Source: Hexactinellida sp. DTS-2022
Lineage: Eukaryota > Porifera > Hexactinellida
NCBI GenBank assembly: GCA_028753945.1
Contig: JAPNXP010000010.1
Location: 5,273,042-5,337,041, forward strand
Length of the DNA: 64,000 nucleotides
Reading direction: 5' to 3'
Positions 21,248 to 29,378 of the stretch are shown here, one piece after another. Both the position numbers and the translations under genes were made by a program. The notes beneath the pieces were generated by a model, which was not told the DNA's origin, did no database searches, and saw nothing but the letters and a program-made list of their open reading frames with translations. How positions within the stretch are numbered: the first letter of the stretch is position 1; each line of letters begins with the position of its first letter.

Positions 21248-24200
21248 AAGTCTTTGGATTCGCAAGATAGTCCGCAACGCGTGAATCACACTTGTCCAAT
21301 ACATGATGAACAAAAATGTCCAGGATCTTATGCAGTCTTAAGATCGACAGATCAAGAACAAGAAGAAGACTGGGAGTGTTTGGGGGCAATTCCTAGGTAT
21401 GACTGCTCACCTTCGATTGAGTACCCAGACACAGAAGAAGAGTTCTCAGGGATAGTACTGAAGTTTCAAGATCTATTTGTTACTCTACCTGGCGTGGCAA
21501 AGGTCGATCCCTTTCCTGTCCGTACAGGTAATGCAGCTCCGGTGAAAGTTCCCCCGCGAATGATTCCACAAGCCTATCAAGATGAGATGAAGTCTCAGAT
21601 TGGAGAGATGTTGAGTAAAGACGTTATACAAGTTTCAAGCAGTCCCTGGCTTGCCCCACCGGTGTTAGTTGAGAAGAAAGATGGAAGTATACGATTCTGT
21701 ATTGATTATAGAAACTTAAACAAAGTAACTCAGAAAGATGCATATCCGCTGCCGCTCCCGGATCAGGTTCAGGACAAACTAAGCGGAATGAAATACTTCA
21801 CAAAACTTGACTTGAATTCTGGGTATTGGCAAATACCCATTAGGGAAATGGATCGTGAAAAAACAGCGTTTTCTCCAGGACCTGGAATGGGACTTTATGA
21901 GTTTAAGGTATTGCCATTCGGGCTTACAGGTGGACCGAGCTATTTTCAAAGAGTTATGGATCAGGTATTATGTGGACTTGAACATTGTAAAGACAATTTC
22001 ATTGATGATATACTAGTATTTTCACCGGATCTGGAGTCACATAGACGAGATTTAATGCAGGTTTTCCTACGGCTTCGTGAATACAAATTGACTTTAAGGG
22101 GAAGAAAATGTGTAATTGGAAAGCAATCTGTTACCTACTTAGGACACACTTTTTCTGATAAAGGAATGGCACCACAGACAAACAAGGTGGAATCCATTGT
22201 AAACTGGCCACAACCTACAAGTCAGAAAGAATTGAAACAATTTTTAGGCTTAGCGAATTATTATAGGCGGTATATCCAGAACTTTGCAAACATCGCAGAA
22301 CCACTGAATTCCTTGTTAGCTAAGGATATTATATTTTCTTGGAATGCACATGCAGGAAAATCATTCGCAGAACTTAAGGAAAAATTGGCATCGAACCCAG
22401 TTCTAATTTGCCCAAATTTCACGAAAAAGTTCGTATTGTGTACGGATGCGAGTGGAACTGGATTGGGGGGAGTTTTGGAACAAGAAGGACATGTTGTGGC
22501 TTACTATAGCAGGGGATTGAGCACTGCAGAAAAACATTATAGCACTATTGAATTAGAGTGTCTTGCGATTGTCGAATCCGTGAAGCGATTTCGACATTAT
22601 CTATTAGGAAGGCAGTTCGAAATACTCACTGATCATAAGCCATTAGAATGGCTGGAGAAGCAAAAGAGTGTCGGACGACTATGGCGTTGGGCTGTAATAT
22701 TACAGGAGTATGACTTTGTAATTCGATATCGCAAAGGAACTGACAATGAAAATGCAGATGCTTTATCGCGTTCTTCATATAATTTTGGAATTCTAGCTGG
22801 TAACGAAAATCACAAGCATTGTGCGCTCACGGAATTATCACGTTTACCTACTATGGAAATGATTAGACAACAACAGCTTGATGACCCTGTATTAGGCAAT
22901 GTATTATATGAGCTCGAGGCTATTCAAACTCGGCTACGATTCTCTGGTGTCAAGTGGAACCAACCGATACTCAAGCGTTTTAAGCAGATTCAATCACAAT
23001 TACAATTAATTAATGGAGTTTTAACTCGTAACTACAAGATTGAACCATTTTCCGACTTACGAAGTGTCATCATTGTTCCTGATACACTGAAACAAGATTT
23101 ACTATGTCAAGCCCATGACGATGCCGGTCACCAAGGCGTAGAACGCACTCTTAGTCGTGCAAAATATTTAGGATTTTGGGTTGGAATGAGCTCTGATATC
23201 CACGAGTATGTGACCTCTTGCGAAACTTGTCAAAAAGCTAAACTACCTTTACCGGTCAGAGCCCCATTACTCAATACTCCAATTGGGAGAACGATGCAAT
23301 TAGTTAACGTGGACGTTCTTGAAGTTCCTGTTAGTACAAAGGGACACCGATTCATCTTAGTAGTCGAGGACGCGTTTACAAAATGGCTGGAATGCATTCC
23401 AATGTCTGATCAGAAGGCTGAGACCATTACGAATATATTGGTCGACTTCTTTGCTAGATTCTGTATCCCTGAATTCCTCCATTCCGACCAAGGACGGAAT
23501 TTTGAATCTTGCCTCTTGAAAGAAACTTGTAGGTCGTTGGGAATCCGTAAAACTCGTACTACCCCTTATCATCCTCAGGGAAATTCTCTGGTTGAAAGGA
23601 GCAATAGGACGGTCCTTCAAATGCTCCGATGTTACGTGGAAAAGAACGAAGATTGGGAGAAGTATTTACACTTAGTTTTGCTATCATACCGAACTTCCAA
23701 ACATTCTAGTACTGGTATTTCACCTTTCCAATTAATGTATGGGCGAGACCCACCTGTCATAACGCAGTTTCTAACTCCAGCAGAATGCAACCAAACTTCT
23801 TATGAACAATTCTTGCGAAGGAAACTGATCGAGATACGTGAGTTTGTCGAAGGGAATTTGGTACAGGCACAGCATAGACAGAAGGAATGTTATGATGCAC
23901 ACACGAGCTCGAGGAATTCACTAAGGTTTACAGTCGGAGACAGTGTCTGGCTTTCCCTTCCACATTCTGGAGTTTCTAAGAAACTTGCAGACAGATGGGA
24001 GGGAGGATGGTTGGTGACTCAAGTTAAAGGCCCAGTGGATGTTTTAATTAAAAACACAGATGGTAGAGTTAAAGTGGTTCATGTTAATCGATTACAACCA
24101 CATGTTAGACGAGAGGGAAATGGCATTCATAATCTCAACCAATCGCTTATTCAAACAGATCGCAATAAGACTACAGAAACAAATAATTCACTTAATCATT

Positions 24201-24493
24201 ATAGATCGTTAGACAATGTAACCGAAAAGAGTCAATCATTACAAGAAGCGACTAATACAAGTCTTCGAATGGATGGTTCACTTCGAAATAGGTCATTTGA
24301 CGACATAGTTCCAATTGATTCTCAACTACAGTTATCTATGGATTCAGATTATAGCTTCATTAACTCGACTCCTACGAAGATGACATCATCTACCCCTAAG
24401 CCTGAGAAACCAAGTGAATTCATAGGAAAAAGTTGTACTCGACCTCAACGTGAACGTCGCCTGCCCAAATACTTAGAAGATTACCAAATATGA
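21209..24493 (+). CDS. pol: Pol polyprotein: RT, RNase H and integrase (Ty3/gypsy)
   Basis: Open from the pro/pol slip site to TGA at 24491-24493, roughly 1,090 residues. The order RT-RNase H-IN is that of Ty3/gypsy. RT: RFCIDYRNLNKVT, YFTKLDLNSGYWQIP, and the catalytic box as FIDDILVF (the more usual form is YxDD). RNase H: CTDASGTGLGGVLEQ, TIELECLAIVESVKRF, FEILTDHKPLEWL, NADALSR. Integrase: HHCC zinc finger (HDDAGHQGVERT..CETCQKAK) and a complete D-D-E (NVDVLE, LHSDQGRNFES, NSLVERSNR). The C-terminal tail, rich in Ser and Asn, has no chromodomain that I recognise. No breaks, so the element may still be competent. Confidence 0.93.
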   Translation, partial: FNRVATGPNLGIVKSLDSQDSPQRVNHTCPIHDEQKCPGSYAVLRSTDQEQEEDWECLGAIPRYDCSPSIEYPDTEEEFSGIVLKFQDLFVTLPGVAKVDPFPVRTGNAAPVKVPPRMIPQAYQDEMKSQIGEMLSKDVIQVSSSPWLAPPVLVEKKDGSIRFCIDYRNLNKVTQKDAYPLPLPDQVQDKLSGMKYFTKLDLNSGYWQIPIREMDREKTAFSPGPGMGLYEFKVLPFGLTGGPSYFQRVMDQVLCGLEHCKDNFIDDILVFSPDLESHRRDLMQVFLRLREYKLTLRGRKCVIGKQSVTYLGHTFSDKGMAPQTNKVESIVNWPQPTSQKELKQFLGLANYYRRYIQNFANIAEPLNSLLAKDIIFSWNAHAGKSFAELKEKLASNPVLICPNFTKKFVLCTDASGTGLGGVLEQEGHVVAYYSRGLSTAEKHYSTIELECLAIVESVKRFRHYLLGRQFEILTDHKPLEWLEKQKSVGRLWRWAVILQEYDFVIRYRKGTDNENADALSRSSYNFGILAGNENHKHCALTELSRLPTMEMIRQQQLDDPVLGNVLYELEAIQTRLRFSGVKWNQPILKRFKQIQSQLQLINGVLTRNYKIEPFSDLRSVIIVPDTLKQDLLCQAHDDAGHQGVERTLSRAKYLGFWVGMSSDIHEYVTSCETCQKAKLPLPVRAPLLNTPIGRTMQLVNVDVLEVPVSTKGHRFILVVEDAFTKWLECIPMSDQKAETITNILVDFFARFCIPEFLHSDQGRNFESCLLKETCRSLGIRKTRTTPYHPQGNSLVERSNRTVLQMLRCYVEKNEDWEKYLHLVLLSYRTSKHSSTGISPFQLMYGRDPPVITQFLTPAECNQTSYEQFLRRKLIEIREFVEGNLVQAQHRQKECYDAHTSSRNSLRFTVGDSVWLSLPHSGVSKKLADRWEGGWLVTQVKGPVDVLIKNTDGRVKVVHVNRLQPHVRREGNGIHNLNQSLIQTDRNKTTETNNSLNHYRSLDNVTEKSQSLQEATNTSLRMDGSLRNRSFDDIVPIDSQLQLSMDSDYSFINSTPTKMTSSTPKPEKPSEFIGKSCTRPQRERRLPKYLEDYQI

Positions 24494-24522
24494 CCTCACC
24501 ATATAGATTATGAGATAATTGT

Positions 24523-24536
24523 GAAGAGGGGAGGAA
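24523..24536 (+). promoter_or_regulatory. Polypurine tract
   Basis: GAAGAGGGGAGGAA lies immediately before the 3' LTR, in the position expected for plus-strand priming. Confidence 0.85.
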
Positions 24537-24537
24537 T

Positions 24538-24672
24538 ATAGCAATATTCATAATTGTAAATTGTTAAGCAACCAGATCAGTTATTATACTCGTAGACTAC
24601 ATAATAGGAAACCTGTAAATATCGTTAAGTAACTGTTATTAAACTATTCTATTTCTATACTATACTGTTATA
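24538..24672 (+). repeat. 3' LTR of Ty3/gypsy retrotransposon
   Basis: 135 bp, identical by eye to the 5' LTR, followed by the GTATT target duplication. Identical LTRs mean a recent insertion or gene conversion. Confidence 0.9.
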
Positions 24673-24869
24673 GTATTAACGAATCTACTATAAATCGGTT
24701 AAAAACAATTCACTTAGAAAAAGGTTTATCAAACAATAAATACATAGTCTCAAAAAAGATAATTGGCATAATATATGGATATATACTCTGTAAATAGAAA
24801 ATAGTTATTAGCATAGCACATAGAAATTAATATCCTTTTCACGATTCACTAAATGAACATTATAGGACT

Positions 24870-25490
24870 TCATAATGGCAATCTTCTCGCACACCATTCT
24901 TTCTTCTCTCCATTCCATTTGTATTCAATCCTATCAGCCAGAAACATTGTGTTAGATTCATAGAACTCGAAGAGTGTCGGCTTCAACACATATGCTACCT
25001 GATCGACAGGCCTAGGGATGGGTTTGTCAGCGTATTTAGCTTTGATCTCTGCGATCTTTTCCAAGAATTCCTGTCTAGAACTAATCACTTCATCTTGTTT
25101 GAAAGAACTCACACTCAACTGTAGCTCAGTGCCTGTAAGACTCCAATACTTGTCGCTTAACTCATCAGCTTGTTCAACTCTACCAGCAATCCTTATCTGT
25201 TGGAATAATGGTTCCCAAAAGAAGAGACAAGAAGCATTAGGATTCTCCTTCAAATCTTTTCCTTTATAACTCTCACTGTTGGTTAGAAATGACAGACCCT
25301 CTTTAGAGAATTATTTCATCATAACCATTCTGGAGGAAGGAATTCCATTCAAAGAACATGTTGCTAAGCAGAACGCAATTGGCGCTTTTATGTCCGGATG
25401 GGATTTAGCTTTTGCAAACCAATCATTGAATTGATCAAAAGGATCAGCTACTTTTGGAATTTCGGTCCCTACACTAATAATATCTGCCAT
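24870..25490 (-). pseudogene. PNPO: Pyridoxamine/pyridoxine 5'-phosphate oxidase (PNPO), one in-frame stop
   Basis: Continuous frame from ATG 25490 (MADIISVGTEIPKVADPFDQ) to the stop at 24870, about 206 residues with a TAA at 25311-25313 (codon 60). Family motifs are clear: DPFDQFNDWFAKA, IAFCLATCSLNGIPSSRMV, the FMN/PLP-binding stretch NPNASCLFFWEPLFQQIRI, and the C-terminal RIEYKW..W..RRLPL. PNPO makes pyridoxal 5'-phosphate from PNP or PMP using FMN. The stop falls at the Gly of the conserved K-G-F region. No introns are present, so it may be a retrocopy, although no poly-A tail is visible. It begins only ~200 bp from the retrotransposon LTR. Confidence 0.8.
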
Positions 25491-25712
25491 CGAAAATGGG
25501 AATACTATACTAGCATTAGTAATTTTAGCCTCTATGTCGGGGGATTCCTAACGCTCCTTACCTCGAAAAACGGAGAATAATGGATCCATAAATATTGTTT
25601 GTACAATAAGTTAATGTTAATTTTGTTCGTCTAATAGTTAGCAGAAAATTTCATGGGAAATGCGATTTGCTCTTACGCGAACACCACTGTACTGATGTAC
25701 GTACTATAGGAT

Positions 25713-26586
25713 GGGGCTGACTGAATAGTGGAATCTAGTGGAATTTAGTGGAATCCAGTGGAATTTAGTGGAATCTAGTGGAATTACTAAATTTTAGTGG
25801 AATTGACTGAACAGTGGAATCGAGTGGATTTTCTAAAAACCGACTGAACAGTGGAATCGAGTGGAATCTTTGACTGAATAGTGGAATCGAGTGGAATTTG
25901 ACTGAATAGTGGAATCGAGTGGAATTTGACTGAATAGTGGAATCTAGTGGAATTTGACTGAATAGTGGAATTTGATTAAATTGTTAAACACTACGTACGT
26001 ATATGCTATAAGCTACGTGTGTATCATATTACGTTAATTTTCGCCCATGTAAAATTGTTTGCAATGATTGAACTAGTGTTGTGCATGAAGTGACACAATA
26101 GGATTTATTAGTTAGGCTTTGTTACCATGTTATTTAGACACATCTTATAAACATTATTTATCAACAATTCCTTATCAAATCCAGTTGGTATTCATTGGGC
26201 AGTTCAATAGAGGTGATTAATAAGAATACTAATATAGTATCATATTGTGCCACTTCATGCACAACACTAGTTTAATCATTGCAAACAATTTTACATGGGC
26301 GAAAATTAACGTAATATGATACACACGTAGCATATAGCATATACGTAGTGTTTAACAATTCAGTCAAATTCCACTCGATTCCACTCGATTCCACTCGATT
26401 CCACTATTCAGTCAAAGATTCCACTCGATTCCACTGTTCAGTCGGTTTTTAGAAAATCCACTCGATTCCACCGTTCAGTCAATTCCACTAAAATTTAGTA
26501 ATTCCACTAGATTCCACTAGATTCCACCATTCAGTCACCCTAGATTCCACTGGATTCCACTAGATTCCACTATTCAGTCAGCCCCC
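25713..26586. mobile_element. Foldback element of GTGGAATCGA-type tandem repeats, 8-bp duplication
   Basis: The arms are complementary. The left arm (25713-~25980) is tandem (GACTGAATAGTGGAATCGAGTGGAAT)-like, and the right arm (~26350-26586) is its inverse. The inner arms also pair (TTACGTTAATTTTCGCCCAT with ATGGGCGAAAATTAACGTAA). Ends GGGGCTGACTGAATAGTGG and CCACTATTCAGTCAGCCCC are flanked by the exact 8-bp repeat TATAGGAT (25705-25712 and 26587-26594). No ORF. Confidence 0.85.
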
Positions 26587-26693
26587 TATAGGATAACTAA
26601 CAAATTATGGTAGCCACATTCCGAGTCTGAGACTTTCCAGAATAACGGAATTATAAGATTATAGACAATAAATATGATAGGTATCACAATAAA

Positions 26694-27338
26694 TCCAATT
26701 TTAAACAGTATATTAATATTCAATGGATTAAAGCAAATTAAATTAAATTGGAAATTTGTTTACTTAACTCAACTCAACTCACATTGCTAAAATAATTAAC
26801 TATTTATATCATTTATTATCTATACATAATGAATGAATGGCATTAAACCCAAGATGGTTCAAGATAGAAATAATTTAAAATCAACAATGGTTCCTTTGTC
26901 CCGTACAACTTGTTAAATGAGACTAAACACTATGAGGTGTTCATGACATGGCGAAAAAATCCAAAATTGCAGCTGTGCCGACGCATGTTCCTTTTGTGGC
27001 ACTATATTTTGGTGGTGGTTTATTGATAGTGCCTCCAAAGGGACACGCTTGTGGCACAGCTGCAATTTTGGATTTTTTCGCCATGTCATGAACACCTCAT
27101 AGTGTTTAGTCTCATTTAACAAGTTGTACGGGACAAAGGAACCATTGTTGATTTTAAATTATTTCTATCTTGAACCATCTTGGGTTTAATGCCATTCATT
27201 CATTATGTATAGATAATAAATGATATAAATAGTTAATTATTTTAGCAATGTGAGTTGAGTTGAGTTAAGTAAACAAATTTCCAATTTAATTTAATTTGCT
27301 TTAATCCATTGAATATTAATATACTGTTTAAAATTGGA
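26694..27338. repeat. ~645-bp near-perfect palindrome built on the foldback MITE core (copy 6)
   Basis: Arms of roughly 300 bp run from TCCAATTTTAAACAGTATAT to its exact inverse, with the CAGCTGTGCCGAC / GTGGCACAGCTG core at the centre (~26960-27065). Arm identity is near-complete by eye, far higher than between the other copies of this family. Confidence 0.8.
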
Positions 27339-27344
27339 AATCAG

Positions 27345-28367
27345 CATACTTGTTTACTTAGAATGACAAAAGGGATCTAGTTTATATTCCTATTATAACC
27401 CCCTATCACTCTAATACAATTCGACCACCAAACACGCACACAGACGAATAGTCATTTAATAGATATTCCATTTCATTAATCCATTGTTTGTATATCAGTC
27501 ATCGTTTTAAAATTGAAATCAGCATACTCGCTTACTTTGAATGACATATGGGATTAAGTTTATATTTCCATTATAAGTAAATGCTTTATAAACCCCCCCC
27601 CCCCTTACACTCTAATACATTTCGGGCACCAAGCACACAAATAGACAAATATTTATACAAATAGATATCCCATCTCATTAATCCATTGTTTGAATATCAG
27701 AAATCGTTCTGAAATTGAATAACTGTTGAGTGAAATTGAATTTTCATATAGGAGAAAACTCTAATACAACTATTGTATTAGAAATCGATTTATATACTAA
27801 TGAATCAAATTGAATTATTCATATAAATAGAATAAATTATTGTAACTATGATATCAGAAATAGATTTGTATAGTAATAGCTATTGAATGTAAATTAGTTA
27901 TTCATATATACTAGAATTCTTTATTGTGATTATAATATCAACAATAACTTGAATCGAAATAACACTGAATCTAATTGAATTATTCATAAATATTAAATAG
28001 TAGTTATTCATCGAAACCACGAAATAATTGCATAATTGAATATTAATGAATTTACGATTTTAGAAAGTTAAGGGTCAATTGTGGAAACTTTGAGCCTAAT
28101 TCTCAGGAAAATGAGGACGGATTAAAAAAATCGTGAAGAGCTATCAGTTGCAAAATACTTTTCTGATACTAATGATTAAAAAAAAAATTTTGTTATTGCA
28201 TTTATTTTCTTGTGGGACAAAAAAAGCTAAAAGTCCCGTTAAAAGATTTTCCAAGTCGAAATTGAAAAATCAGGCCACGAAGTGCACATTAATCAACAAC
28301 CAGACACCTAGCCTGAAAATCTCATAGCTCTAGCACTTATGGTTTAGCCTGGGGAGGCGACACGGAG

Positions 28368-28398
<31 letters not shown>

Positions 28399-29049
28399 AT
28401 CCAAGGCACTAAGACCAATACTGGGCCACTATACTATAGTATAGTCGGCACAGTAAAAATCATGCATAGTAGTAATAAGACCATATACAGTACGTTAATT
28501 AATGTATTCCATGTATTTCTTCCAATTTATACTGGGCATATTAATACAACATGCCTGTCTGATACTATACTATCCAGTCAGTCGTACTCGGGCTGGCCGG
28601 GTTTGAGATATTATAAGAGACACGTTTAACCTCCTCTATGACCTGTTCCGAAATTTGATCCAGAGGGACTAGTTTTGACCTAGTCAAAATTGGTCCGGTT
28701 TCTTATATTAAAATTAGTGTTGGAAAACTGTTTTTTCTCCCAAAAAAACCTGTATTTTTGACCAAAAAATAGTATGTAATGTATGATTCTTTGGTGCGAC
28801 TCAAATAATCGATACATCTTTTCGTGCAAATTATATCTAATGTTTTATACTGTATATCTATATGATTATATCAAAAACTACCGGCATTTAGTTTGAAAGA
28901 AATATGCTTTAAATACAAGCAAGGGCCACAGGTCCTAGAGAAATATTTAAGGACGCGTATCCAGAAGAACAATGTGTTATTAATTATTATGAAATCATGC
29001 ACCACTACCCATAACTACAAAACTCAGAAATACTAAAAATAACTAAAAA
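27345..29049. other. Repeat debris, no gene recognised
   Basis: Positions 27350-27680 hold two related blocks that resemble the Helitron-like 5' end (…CTCTAATACA…AATAGATAT). A poly-A run of about 30 lies at 28370-28397, followed by the inverse of 6372-6420. Possible processed-element tail; nothing codes. Confidence 0.45.
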
Positions 29050-29378
29050 TCAATCTTGACAACGGAACATGGCCACAAGAATTTTCCTCTCCCCAATAAA
29101 ACTCTTCCTTGCATGAGCAACCAAATAATTATCAACCAATAGAACATCACCTTTCTCCCAATCAAACATAACCATATTAGATAGACAGATATCTTTAACC
29201 AGTTTGATATCTAAATGGGATATTTCCTTACTGTCTCCATGAGTACAGTGCTTAGGATAATCCTCTGTTGGGAAGGAGGATAGAGCCGAGCTAACTGTAT
29301 CTGGAAGCTCTGAGGGATGGAATAGGAGAGAATGGTTGAACCAAACTTCTGCATTAGTGATCGGGTGACGCCGTGTTA
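29050..29378 (-). CDS. Megasynthase exon 5: TauD/SyrP-like oxygenase C-terminal part
   Basis: Joined at CTTCAG|TA it continues [19 protein letters not shown]. The distal Fe ligand His and 2-oxoglutarate-binding Arg are in [12 protein letters not shown], and the protein ends MFRCQD. With the HxE in exon 4 this completes the facial triad of an Fe(II)/2-oxoglutarate oxygenase. In bacterial NRPS systems relatives such as SyrP hydroxylate carrier-bound amino acids. An alternative acceptor a few bases upstream (ATTATGTAG) would shift the frame, so I prefer CTTCAG. Confidence 0.8.

Larger units (their letters stand above)
19588..24690. repeat. pogo-like MITE split by the LTR retrotransposon
   Basis: The left part (ACTTTCGTAATTCGAAC ... 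GTGTTCGTATT) and right part (GTATTAACGAATCTACTA) together make a MITE with the family ends, cut open by the element inserted at 19717. The retrotransposon is therefore the younger insertion. Confidence 0.6.

Noticed and set aside
25733..25970. CRISPR-like regular repeats (GTGGAATCGAGTGGAAT)
   Set aside because: Units are contiguous and variable with no spacers, and the tract is one arm of a foldback element in a eukaryotic genome.
28370..28397. Poly-A run as evidence of a processed pseudogene
   Set aside because: No recognisable gene sequence precedes it; it may be a simple repeat or SINE-like tail.
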